A DNA stretch of 64,000 bases. Origin: a candidate division TA06 bacterium. Lineage in GTDB: Bacteria; Edwardsbacteria; AC1; EtOH8. The stretch covers positions 1 through 64,000 of the forward strand of contig JACRJI010000003.1 of NCBI GenBank assembly GCA_016235665.1, given 5' to 3'. A program made the position numbers and the translations under genes. The notes under the pieces were generated by a model. The model was not told where the DNA came from. It made no database searches and worked only from the letters and a program-made list of their open reading frames with translations. The first letter of the stretch is position 1; each line of letters opens with the position of its first letter. Shown here in pieces: positions 1 to 7,208 of the stretch.

Positions 1-66
1 AGTTTTAAGCGACGAGCTTTTTCTTTTGGTTCTTTTCTTGTTGGCGGTACAAAAAGAAAAGAACAT
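1..66. repeat. Dispersed repeat, copy 1 (cut by window edge)
   Basis: This stretch matches the end of a roughly 200-bp repeat also present at 5106-5301 (inverted) and 14264-14463 (same orientation). It carries a hairpin built from GGTTCTTTTCTT and AAGAAAAGAAC-type arms around GGCGGTAC. As at 14.46 kb, it is followed by the phrase TTTCCTGATCAAGTTAGA (115-133). Only the right end is visible because the window starts here. No coding potential was seen. Confidence 0.75.
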
Positions 67-138
67 AACCGGGTAAAATCTGCATTTTACCAAATCCACT
101 ATATTCTTTCTACTTTTCCTGATCAAGTTAGATAGTCA

Positions 139-621
139 TTATTTCTTAAACTCGTGTCCCAGTTCTTTCCATTTAGCCAGAATATCCTCCCGGGAATAAA
201 AACCCTCGTGCCGGAACAGTTCCTTTCCTTCCGGGCTGTAGAATATCTGGGTGGGTATTACCCGGATCTTGTATTTGCTGCCTTCGTCGGCATTCTGCCA
301 GACATCTATGAACACCACCTCCAATTTCCCCGCGTAATCTTTTTTCAGCTCTTCCAGGATCGGGGCCATCATCTTGCAGGGTATGCATTTCCCGGCGCCC
401 AGGTCCACCAGCCGGGGAAGCTTTAACGGTATGGGTTTCAGGCTGTCGGCTTTGGCAACCATCTTCTTTTTAACCGCGGTCTTCGTTTTGCTTTTTGTTG
501 CGGCCTTGGCGGCAATTGAATCCTTTTTAACCGAGACTGTCTTGGCTTCCTGGGCCATCAACTGGCCGGCCGTAAAAATTAATAATAATGCCAAAATCAA
601 AAAGCTATGGTTTCTCTTCAT
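139..621 (-). CDS. Exported thioredoxin-family protein
   Basis: A 160-residue protein that starts with a signal peptide (about residues 1-23, hydrophobic, ending AQ), followed by a Lys/Ala-rich linker and a thioredoxin fold. The active-site segment reads AGKCIPCKMMAPI: the CxxC is kept, but the usual Trp before it is Lys. A cis-Pro region (RVIPTQIFY) is present. The likely role is periplasmic thiol-disulfide exchange. The start at 621 was chosen because AAAGGAG lies just upstream and the signal peptide begins there; the open frame extends further without support. It is the last gene of the arsenic operon, 53 bp after the small thioredoxin-like gene. Confidence 0.85.
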   Translation of the reverse strand: MKRNHSFLILALLLIFTAGQLMAQEAKTVSVKKDSIAAKAATKSKTKTAVKKKMVAKADSLKPIPLKLPRLVDLGAGKCIPCKMMAPILEELKKDYAGKLEVVFIDVWQNADEGSKYKIRVIPTQIFYSPEGKELFRHEGFYSREDILAKWKELGHEFKK

Positions 622-674
622 CGTTCTCCTTTGATATTTAATATCCGTGTTGATCCGCGCGAATCCGCGTCCAA

Positions 675-905
675 TTAGGTGATCAGTTTCTTGATCTGCT
701 CCGGGGACAACAGGTGCCCGGTGGACTTGACCACGCCGTCTATGGCCAGGGCCGGGGTCATCATCACCCCGAAGGCCATGATATCCTTCAGTTCCGAGAC
801 CTTGACGATCTCCGCTTCTATGCCCAGCTCTTTGACCGCTTTCTCGGCATTGGCGGTCAGGGTCTTGCACTTGGGACAGCCGGTGCCCAGGATCTGGATC
901 TTCAT
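675..905 (-). CDS. Small thioredoxin-like redox-active disulfide protein
   Basis: A 76-residue cytoplasmic protein of the glutaredoxin/thioredoxin-like 'redox-active disulfide protein 2' type. The motif GTGCPKCKTL near the N-terminus gives a CPKC active site, and MMTPALAI supplies the cis-Pro loop. Proteins of this size and motif are known beside arsenic and mercury permeases and are thought to reduce disulfides. It lies 16 bp after the CDF transporter gene, so co-transcription in the arsenic operon is very likely. The substrate is not known. Confidence 0.85.
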   Translation of the reverse strand: MKIQILGTGCPKCKTLTANAEKAVKELGIEAEIVKVSELKDIMAFGVMMTPALAIDGVVKSTGHLLSPEQIKKLIT

Positions 906-921
906 ATTTTATTCCTTGTGT

Positions 922-1848
922 TTATTTGTGGCCACAGCTGTTCTTTGTTTCCGATATGTGGCAGTTCACCCCGTTGCACTCGGTGCATTCGAACTGAATG
1001 GTGGTGTGCAGTATCCCGAACCCATGTTCCAGCAATTCCTGGATCTCCTCCAGCAGGGCATCGCTCTGGCTGGTCATCTGGTCCTCAATCTGCACATGGG
1101 CGCTTAAGGCGTGGATCCCGGAGGACAGGCTCCAGACATGCAGGTGGTGCAGGGCTTTTACCCCTTTGATCCCGCTCAGGGCTTTTTCAATTTCCCGGCT
1201 CTCCATCCCGGCCGGAGCGGCTTCCAGCAAAATGTCCACCGATTCCTTCACCAGGCCGTAGGCCCCCTTCAGGATCATGACCCCGATCAGGATGCTCAAT
1301 ACCGGGTCTATCACCAGCCAGCCGGTGAAGCGGATGATAAGCCCGCCGATGATCACCGCCACCGAGGACAGCAGGTCGCCCACCACGTGCAGAAAGGCTC
1401 CCCGGACGTTGAGATTATCCCGGCTGGAGGCCCGCAGGACAAAGAACCCGGCAATATTGACGGCCAGCCCGGCCAGGGCGACTATGATCATAAGGCCGCT
1501 CTTGATCCCGGTGGGCGAGCTGAAGCGCTGCCAGGCTTCGTAGAAGATGTATCCCGACAAAACTATCAGGGTCACCCCGTTCAGCAGCGCCGCCAGGATC
1601 TCCAGCCGGTAGAAGCCATAGGTCTTTTTGGCGTTGGCTGGAGTGGTGGCAAAGCGGATGGCCAGCAGGGACAGGCCCAGCGCCAGCACGTCGGTCAGCA
1701 TATGCCCGGCGTCGGAGACCAGGGCCAATGAACCCGACAGCCAGCCGCCGGCGAACTCCGCCAGCATCAGCAACGCGGTCAGGACCAGGGTCCACTTCAG
1801 CCCCTTCAGGCTGTCAGCCCGGTGATCGTGTTTGTGTTCGTGTGACAT
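922..1848 (-). CDS. Cation diffusion facilitator (CDF/ZnT-type) metal exporter
   Basis: A 308-residue inner-membrane divalent cation/proton antiporter. It begins with a His-rich tail (MSHEHKHDH) and has six predicted membrane helices. The two metal-site pairs are visible: DAGHMLTD (residues 46-53, helix 2) and HVVGD (154-158, helix 5). A cytoplasmic C-terminal domain (HHLHVW) follows. This pattern is typical of Zn/Cd exporters of the CzcD/ZitB group. Unusually, the C-terminus is rich in Cys and His (CTECNGVNCH ... CGHK). It sits in the arsenic operon, so it may act on a co-occurring metal; the specificity is inferred only. Confidence 0.92.
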   Translation of the reverse strand: MSHEHKHDHRADSLKGLKWTLVLTALLMLAEFAGGWLSGSLALVSDAGHMLTDVLALGLSLLAIRFATTPANAKKTYGFYRLEILAALLNGVTLIVLSGYIFYEAWQRFSSPTGIKSGLMIIVALAGLAVNIAGFFVLRASSRDNLNVRGAFLHVVGDLLSSVAVIIGGLIIRFTGWLVIDPVLSILIGVMILKGAYGLVKESVDILLEAAPAGMESREIEKALSGIKGVKALHHLHVWSLSSGIHALSAHVQIEDQMTSQSDALLEEIQELLEHGFGILHTTIQFECTECNGVNCHISETKNSCGHK

Positions 1849-1912
1849 ATATTATTAACCTCTCCACTTCGTTGGCCAAAGCACCGACAATCTTCTCAGT
1901 GCAAGCCTTCTT

Positions 1913-1933
1913 CCCTCTCCTTGGAGGAGAGGG
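1913..1933. repeat. GA-rich hairpin repeat (CCCTCTCC/GGAGAGGG)
   Basis: An 8-bp perfect stem with a 5-nt loop lies in the 104-bp gap between the CDF and ferredoxin genes. Similar CCCTCTCC-type inverted repeats occur at 4165-4195, 10608-10633, 54727-54810 and around 58075-58115. It belongs to a dispersed REP-like family and has no T-run that would make it a clear terminator. Confidence 0.6.
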
Positions 1934-1952
1934 AGAGTCTTACGTTGCGAGG

Positions 1953-2204
1953 TTAACAGCAAGAAGATCCCGAGCCCCCGCAACTGCAGGAGCATACGGT
2001 CTTACCTTCTTTCTTTTCGGGAAAGGAAATGGCTCCGGTGGGGCAGGCCGGCAGGCACTTTTCTCCGGTGCCGCAGCATTCGTCGGCGTTCTTGACCGAG
2101 GCCTTGCCCTTGATCAGTTCATAGACCTTTTTACAGCAGGCCTGGAGGCAGGCCCCGCAGCCGTTGCAGAGTATTTGATCGATGACTGGTTGTGCTTTTT
2201 TCAT
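1953..2204 (-). CDS. 4Fe-4S ferredoxin-like protein with Cys-rich tail
   Basis: An 83-residue protein. Clusters CNGCGACLQACCK and CCGTGEKCLPACPTGAI resemble a two-cluster ferredoxin, although the second cluster has irregular spacing. After the PTGAI typical of ferredoxins comes a tail, CSCSCGGSGSSCC, that is not part of the fold and could bind soft metals such as As(III). It has good context in the arsenic operon, between the rhodanese-like and CDF genes. The role could be electron transfer or metal capture; the sequence does not decide. Confidence 0.8.
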   Translation of the reverse strand: MKKAQPVIDQILCNGCGACLQACCKKVYELIKGKASVKNADECCGTGEKCLPACPTGAISFPEKKEGKTVCSCSCGGSGSSCC

Positions 2205-2247
2205 ATTTCTCCTAATTTTAGAGTGTTTCGCGTTTTTAGCGGGCAGC

Positions 2248-2679
2248 TTATTTTCCGCCCGGCCGCAGCCGGCAGGTGCAGGAGCCGGAGAGCTTCTTTG
2301 AATTGTCTATCTTGATCGGCATCCCGTCGTGCTCCCAGTCCAGTATCCCGCCGTTGAGGTTGGCAACATTGGTGAACCCATGTTCCATCAGATACCTTAC
2401 CGCCTCCTTGCTGCGCAGGCCCACCGAGTCTGCTACGATCAGGGGGCGGTCTTTGGGCAGCTCGGCCAGGCGGGTTTCCAGTTCCGGGGCGGGGATGTAG
2501 AGCACCTCCGGCACGTCGAATTTCTTGTAATCGGTCTCTATCTGTGCCCTTAGATCTATGAACAGTCCGCCATTTATGGCTGTCTCCAGGGCCTCGCTTC
2601 CGGAAAGATGCGTCATTCCTGCTATTAACAGGCCTTTATCGCCGAAACATGCATTGATACTGTGTTTATCAGTTGCCAT
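2248..2679 (-). CDS. Rhodanese-like protein without catalytic Cys
   Basis: About 143 residues with a single rhodanese fold: FIDLRAQIE near the start, a central loop LIVADSVGLRSKEA, and LNGGILDWEHDGMP at the end. In active rhodaneses the loop is C-x-x-G-x-R-S; here the Cys position is Asp (DSVGLRS), so sulfurtransferase or arsenate-reductase chemistry by that residue is not expected. The C-terminus adds SGSCTC. A TTG codon at 2688 could also start translation three codons upstream; the ATG at 2679 is chosen. It lies 33 bp after acr3 and is probably an operon member that binds or relays a thiophilic ligand. Confidence 0.8.
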   Translation of the reverse strand: MATDKHSINACFGDKGLLIAGMTHLSGSEALETAINGGLFIDLRAQIETDYKKFDVPEVLYIPAPELETRLAELPKDRPLIVADSVGLRSKEAVRYLMEHGFTNVANLNGGILDWEHDGMPIKIDNSKKLSGSCTCRLRPGGK

Positions 2680-2712
2680 ATTACTCAACCCATTACATAT
2701 ATTTCGTGCTCT

Positions 2713-3780
2713 TTAGTGTGTTTCGTGGGTAAAGTACCTCTGCCTGAACCGCAGCGCCACGTTAACCAACCCTATCATCACCGGCACCTCGATCAGCGGA
2801 CCGATCACCGCCGCAAAGGCCGCCTTGGACCCCAGCCCGAAAACCGCCACCGCCACCGCGATGGCCAGTTCAAAATTGTTGCTGGCCGCGGTGAAAGCCA
2901 GCGTGGTGGTCTTGGCGTAGCCGGACCCCATCCTTTTGCCCATCCAGAAGCTTACCAGGAACATCACCACAAAATACACCAGCAGGGGGATGGCTATCAG
3001 CACTACATCCAGAGGACGCTGCACTATCTCCTGGCCCTTGATGGAGAACATGGCCACAATGGTGAACAGCAAAGCCACCAGGGTGACGGGACTGATCACG
3101 GGGATGAACCTGGAATGATACCAGTCCTTGCTCTTGGCTTTAACCAGCGCCAACCGAGTAAGCATCCCCGCCAGGAACGGAATTCCCAGGTAGATGAACA
3201 CGCTTTTGGCAATGCTGCCGATAGTGATCTTGGACAGGTCCGCCGTCCCCAGGTCGATGCCCAACAGCGGGGGGAAAACCTTGATGAACATGTAGGCATA
3301 GACCGAGTAAAGGAACACCTGGAAGATGGAGTTGAAAGCCACCAGTCCCGCGCAGTACTCGGTGTCGCCCCTGGCCAGGTCGTTCCAGACTATCACCATG
3401 GCAATGCAGCGGGCCAGCCCGATCATGATCAGCCCCATCATGTAGTCCGGCTGCCCTCTCAGGAACACCGCCGCCAGCAGGAACATCAGCACCGGGCCTA
3501 TGACCCAGTTCTGGACCAGCGACAGGCCCAGCAACCTGGTATCGCGGAAAGCCGCGCCCAGCTCCTCGTAGCGGACCTTGGCCAGCGGCGGGTACATCAT
3601 CAGTATCAGCCCGATGGCGATGGGAATATTGGTGGTGCCGGAACTGAGCCTGAGGTTGAGGAAACGGACCGTTTCCGGCCACAGCCAACCCAGGCCGACC
3701 CCCAGGCCCATGGCTAAAAAGATCCACAGCGTAAGATAGCGGTCCAGGAATGACAGGCGTTTGGAAAGATGCTCCGACAT
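2713..3780 (-). CDS. acr3: ACR3-family arsenite efflux permease
   Basis: A 355-residue, ten-helix inner-membrane permease of the bile/arsenite/riboflavin transporter superfamily. It exports arsenite using the membrane potential. The family Cys needed for As(III) transport is present in GLARCIAMV (Cys125), followed by the conserved NDLARGD. The length is normal for Acr3. The start lies one base after the arsR stop region (3780 versus 3782), indicating translational coupling. No arsC arsenate reductase accompanies it, so the operon as seen handles arsenite rather than arsenate. Confidence 0.95.
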   Translation of the reverse strand: MSEHLSKRLSFLDRYLTLWIFLAMGLGVGLGWLWPETVRFLNLRLSSGTTNIPIAIGLILMMYPPLAKVRYEELGAAFRDTRLLGLSLVQNWVIGPVLMFLLAAVFLRGQPDYMMGLIMIGLARCIAMVIVWNDLARGDTEYCAGLVAFNSIFQVFLYSVYAYMFIKVFPPLLGIDLGTADLSKITIGSIAKSVFIYLGIPFLAGMLTRLALVKAKSKDWYHSRFIPVISPVTLVALLFTIVAMFSIKGQEIVQRPLDVVLIAIPLLVYFVVMFLVSFWMGKRMGSGYAKTTTLAFTAASNNFELAIAVAVAVFGLGSKAAFAAVIGPLIEVPVMIGLVNVALRFRQRYFTHETH

Positions 3781-3781
3781 G

Positions 3782-4156
3782 TCACTGATCCTTGCGTTTG
3801 GTTTCTGGTTTGTGAGTATGCGGCCCGCATGGCATCAGCGGCTTGGCCCCCTTGGCCGCCCGGCGGTCCTGTTTGACCGCCGTGTCCTGTGACAGGCCGT
3901 TCAGGCAGGCGCAGATGTTCTTTGAGGCATCCGGACAGCAAAGCCTGTAGTGGACCCATTTCCCCTTCCGGTTGTCCACTATCAGCCCGGCCTCCTTAAG
4001 GATTGAAAGGTGCCGCGAGATCCGGGACTGGCCCATGCCCAGCACCGCTATCAGCTGGCAGACGCACAGCTCCCCGCCCTCCAGCAGCTTGACGATCCGC
4101 AGCCGGGTGGGGTCCCCCAGGGCCTTGAATGTTTTGACGGCTTGTATCATTTTCAC
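3782..4156 (-). CDS. arsR: ArsR/SmtB-family metalloregulator
   Basis: A 124-residue winged-helix repressor. [11 protein letters not shown] and the metal site ELCVCQL (Cys31, Cys33) precede the recognition helix [14 protein letters not shown]. As(III) or Sb(III) binding to the Cys residues normally releases DNA. A second Cys group in the C-terminal extension ([12 protein letters not shown]) could add a ligand site. The start codon is probably GTG at 4156, with GGGGAG upstream; an ATG at 4150 is the alternative. It heads the operon and faces its own operator at 4206-4227. Confidence 0.93.
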   Translation of the reverse strand: MKMIQAVKTFKALGDPTRLRIVKLLEGGELCVCQLIAVLGMGQSRISRHLSILKEAGLIVDNRKGKWVHYRLCCPDASKNICACLNGLSQDTAVKQDRRAAKGAKPLMPCGPHTHKPETKRKDQ

Positions 4157-4205
4157 CTATTCTCCCCTCTCCGCAGCGGGGAGGGGCAGGGGTGGGGTCT
4201 GTTTA

Positions 4206-4227
4206 CATATCAAGATATCTTGATATG
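4206..4227. promoter_or_regulatory. ArsR operator palindrome
   Basis: A perfect 22-bp palindrome lies 50 bp upstream of arsR. Its core, ATATCAAGATATCTTGATAT (4207-4226), contains the ATCAA-N6-TTGAT pattern known for ArsR-family operators. Its position between arsR (minus) and the plus-strand gene at 4336 allows control of both. Confidence 0.85.
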
Positions 4228-4335
4228 ATAATACAAATTTCCAAGAATGTCAAGGCTCCTTCAAATTATTTCAATTTATTGTTGCAGCCGCTTTGTTTTA
4301 ATGCTATATTTAAGCTGTCAACCAATGGAGGAACC

Positions 4336-5076
4336 ATGAAACTTTCCCGCTGGTATCTTTTCCTGGCCGCACTGCTGGCCGCCATCTCGTTCTCCTTTTA
4401 CCTGGCTCAGGTGCTGATATTCCACAAGCCGCACGACACTTTCTTTTACATGCTGCAGGACCTGGCCTTCGTGCCCATCCAGGTGCTGCTGGTGACCCTG
4501 ATCCTTAACGACCTGATGGTCCGGCGGGAGAAGAAGGCGTTGCTTAACAAGATGAACATGGTGATCGGGGCCTTTTTCAGCGAGATGGGCAACGAGCTGA
4601 TAACCAGTCTGACCAAGTATGACCCGGTGTTCAATGACCTGGCGGCGGTGGCCCGGCCCGGCCCGGGATGGAAGGCCGAGGACTTTGCCCTGGCCCGCCG
4701 CCGGCTGGAAGAAAAAGAATTTCAGATAGACGCCCGCCGGGCCGACCTGGGAGCCCTGAAGGATTTTCTTTCGGGAAAACGCGGCTTTGTGCTGGGCTTG
4801 CTGGAGAACCAAAATCTTCTGGAGCATGCCACTTTCACCGACCTGCTGTGGGCCGTCACCCATCTGACCGAGGAACTGCAGTTCAGAACCTCGCTGAAGG
4901 GCCTGCCGCCGGCCGACTGTCAGCATCTCTCCGGCGACATCAAGCGGGTGTACGGCCTGCTGCTGGGCGAGTGGCTGGGCTACGCCCGGCATTTGAAGGA
5001 AGCCTATCCTTATATGTACTCGCTGGTGGTGCGGCACAACCCGTTTGACCCGGAAGCCTCGGTTACCATAAAATAG
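4336..5076 (+). CDS. Membrane-anchored protein of unknown function
   Basis: A 246-residue protein whose first 70 residues form two membrane helices (about 8-30 and 40-62, the second starting in MLQDLAFVPIQVLLVTLIL), followed by a charged, helical cytoplasmic domain with no recognised motif. A strong GGAGG lies 5 bp before the ATG. It stands alone on the plus strand, divergent from arsR, and is followed by a dispersed repeat. I cannot assign a family or function. Confidence 0.75.
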   Translation: MKLSRWYLFLAALLAAISFSFYLAQVLIFHKPHDTFFYMLQDLAFVPIQVLLVTLILNDLMVRREKKALLNKMNMVIGAFFSEMGNELITSLTKYDPVFNDLAAVARPGPGWKAEDFALARRRLEEKEFQIDARRADLGALKDFLSGKRGFVLGLLENQNLLEHATFTDLLWAVTHLTEELQFRTSLKGLPPADCQHLSGDIKRVYGLLLGEWLGYARHLKEAYPYMYSLVVRHNPFDPEASVTIK

Positions 5077-5105
5077 GATGCCGGCCAGTACTGATTTGAC
5101 TCGGT

Positions 5106-5301
5106 TATGTTCTTTTCTTTTTGTACCGCCAACAAGAAAAGAACCAAAAGAAAAAGCTCGTCGCAAAGAACCATCCGGGCGCTGCGCTTCTCGTTGCCGT
5201 CGGGCTTGTCTGAACTCGGGCTTTGGCCAAGCCCTCAAACAGGCGCAGACAAGCTATTAACCGCCGTCAACTGCGATGCTCACTGATGGTTCTTAACGCG
5301 A
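5106..5301 (-). repeat. Dispersed repeat, copy 2 (inverted)
   Basis: About 196 bp closely match the reverse complement of 14264-14463, including GCTGCGCTTCTCGTTG, GGGCTTGTCTGAACTCGGGC and AACTGCGATGCTCACTGAT. The left end carries the same GTACCGCCAAC hairpin as 1-66. It fills the gap between the membrane protein and exonuclease III genes; an open frame through it is read-through of the repeat, not a gene. No transposase or coding capacity is seen. Confidence 0.85.
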
Positions 5302-5354
5302 CAACCGGGGCTGGTACCTGTTGTGCAATCTATTCCTTTAAAGAGCATAAAGCT

Positions 5355-6125
5355 ATGAGCATAAAACTTCTATCTTGGAACGTCAACGGCCTGCGGGCCG
5401 TGTTCAAAAAAGGCTTTGCCCCATGGGTGGCCAAAACCGGCCCCGATATACTCTGTCTGCAGGAAACCAAGGCCAGGCCCGAGCAGGTGGTGAAGGAGCT
5501 GGAAACCATCAAGGGATATGATTTTCATTTTTCCTCGGCCCAAAGGCCGGGATACAGCGGGGTGGCGCTGTTCACTAAAGAAAAGCCCGTGTCTGTGAAA
5601 CAGACCTTCGGTGTGACCAGGTTCGACGACGAGGGCCGCATCCTTCAGGCCGACTACGGCAAATTCATTTTGTTCAACATCTACTTTCCCAACGGCAAGG
5701 CCTCGCCCGAACGGCTGCAGTACAAGATGGATTTCTATGAAGCCTTTCTGCTGGAGATGAAGAAACTGCTGAAGAAGGACAAAAAGATAATCATCTGCGG
5801 CGACGTCAACACAGCGCATAAGGAGATAGACCTGGCCAGGCCCAGGGAGAACTCGAAAGTTTCGGGGTTCTTGCCTCAGGAGCGCGAATGGATAGATAGA
5901 TTCCTGGAACTGGGATTCGTGGACACCCTGCGGTTGTTCAACCGATCGCCCGGCCTTTACACCTGGTGGGATGTGATCAGCCGGGCCCGGGACCGCAACG
6001 TCGGCTGGCGGATAGATTATTTCTACTCCAGCGAAAACCTGAAAAAGAGCATAGAGAAGGCCTACATTTTGCCGGAGGTAATGGGATCTGACCATTGCCC
6101 CATAGGGCTGGAACTGGAGATATAA
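5355..6125 (+). CDS. xth: Exodeoxyribonuclease III (AP endonuclease)
   Basis: A 256-residue enzyme of the exonuclease III/endonuclease-exonuclease-phosphatase superfamily that acts on abasic sites in base-excision repair. Conserved stretches are all present: LSWNVNGLRA, CLQETKA (metal-ligand Glu), GYSGVALF, CGDVNTAHKEIDLARP, NVGWRIDYF and the terminal GSDHCPIGLEL. The length is normal. The start is the Met of MSIKLLSWN; the open frame upstream lies within repeat DNA. The ribosome-binding site is weak (AAAGAG). Confidence 0.95.
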   Translation: MSIKLLSWNVNGLRAVFKKGFAPWVAKTGPDILCLQETKARPEQVVKELETIKGYDFHFSSAQRPGYSGVALFTKEKPVSVKQTFGVTRFDDEGRILQADYGKFILFNIYFPNGKASPERLQYKMDFYEAFLLEMKKLLKKDKKIIICGDVNTAHKEIDLARPRENSKVSGFLPQEREWIDRFLELGFVDTLRLFNRSPGLYTWWDVISRARDRNVGWRIDYFYSSENLKKSIEKAYILPEVMGSDHCPIGLELEI

Positions 6126-6160
6126 TAATCATTCCTGATAAAGTTCAAAGGAGACCCCCG

Positions 6161-7111
6161 ATGGAAGATCAATCCAAATCCAAGGAACAGCTGATCGGCG
6201 AGCTCCACGCCCTGAGAATCAGGTTGACCGAGGCCGAGGTGCTGGAACTGGAGCTGAAGCGCACCCGGGAAAAGCTGGCGGCGTTGGAGCAGATGGTGAA
6301 CAGCCTGCCGATGGGAGTGACCATCTCGGACCTGGAGGGCCGGATCCTCTATTCCAACCCGGCCGAGGCCCAGATGCACGGCTACACGGTGGAGGAGTTG
6401 ACGGGACAGGAGGTCAAGATCTTCGCCCCCCAGGGCCGCTGGAGCCCGCTGGACCCAGAACAGGCCAAAAAGATAAAACGGTTGACCCGCGAGGCCATCA
6501 ACCTCCGCAAGGACGGCAGCACCTTTGAGGCCCTGCTGACCTCGGACGTGGTCAAGAACAAGCGGGGCGAGGCGTTGGCCATCATCACCACCAGCGAAGA
6601 GCTGACCGCCAGAAAACAGGCCCAGGCCTTCATGACAGCGCTATATAAGATATCTGACAAGGCCGCGGCGGCTTCAGATTTGAAGACCCTCTGCTCCGAC
6701 CTGCATAACATCGTGGGTGGCCTGATCTACGCCAGGAATTTCTACCTGGCCCTGTACGACCAGGAGGCCGACAACCTCACCTTCCCCTATTTCGTGGACG
6801 AGTTCTCGGCAGCCCCCGGCCCCCAGCGGCTGAAGAAGGGCCTGATCAAACAGGTGCTGGAGACCGGCCAGGCCCTGTTCGCCACCCAGGAGACCTACTC
6901 TCAGATGCTGCAGCAGGGCGGGTACGAGGAGATGGACACACCTTTCGTCAACTGGCTGGGTGTGCCGCTGAAGAAGGACGGCCGGATCTTCGGGGTGATG
7001 GTGATCAACAGCTACACCGAGGAGATATCCTTCGGCCAGACCGAGAAGGACCTGATGGCCTTCGCCGCCCAGCAGATGGTCAATGCCATGGAAAAGATCG
7101 TCCGGGCATAA
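6161..7111 (+). CDS. PAS-GAF sensory protein without output domain
   Basis: 316 residues: an N-terminal coiled coil (about 5-45), a PAS domain (about 45-155, with YSNPAEAQMHGYTVEELTG) and a GAF domain (about 165-316, ending DLMAFAAQQMVNAMEK). There is no kinase, GGDEF or HTH domain. It therefore probably senses a ligand and signals through a protein partner, or is a degenerate sensor kinase input. AAGGAG lies 8 bp before the ATG. The gene begins 35 bp after xth. Confidence 0.88.
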   Translation: MEDQSKSKEQLIGELHALRIRLTEAEVLELELKRTREKLAALEQMVNSLPMGVTISDLEGRILYSNPAEAQMHGYTVEELTGQEVKIFAPQGRWSPLDPEQAKKIKRLTREAINLRKDGSTFEALLTSDVVKNKRGEALAIITTSEELTARKQAQAFMTALYKISDKAAAASDLKTLCSDLHNIVGGLIYARNFYLALYDQEADNLTFPYFVDEFSAAPGPQRLKKGLIKQVLETGQALFATQETYSQMLQQGGYEEMDTPFVNWLGVPLKKDGRIFGVMVINSYTEEISFGQTEKDLMAFAAQQMVNAMEKIVRA

Positions 7112-7132
7112 AAATATGTTTCAGATTGGCCC

Positions 7133-7161
7133 TTGACTTTACCGGTAAAAAGCCTTACTAT
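7133..7161 (+). promoter_or_regulatory. Sigma-70 promoter with palindrome in spacer
   Basis: TTGACT (7133-7138) and TACTAT (7156-7161) are separated by exactly 17 bp, 48 bp upstream of the kelch protein gene. The spacer start overlaps a perfect 12-bp palindrome, TTTACCGGTAAA (7138-7149), a possible repressor site. Confidence 0.65.
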
Positions 7162-7208
7162 TTAACCTGAAATTCACCCCAATATTAATTCTTTTTTGGA
7201 GGCTGTTC

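Noticed and set aside
2662-3717. 351-codon plus-strand frame opposite acr3
   Set aside because: It is antisense to a well conserved transporter; the product is His/Gln/Asp-rich with no membrane or domain features.
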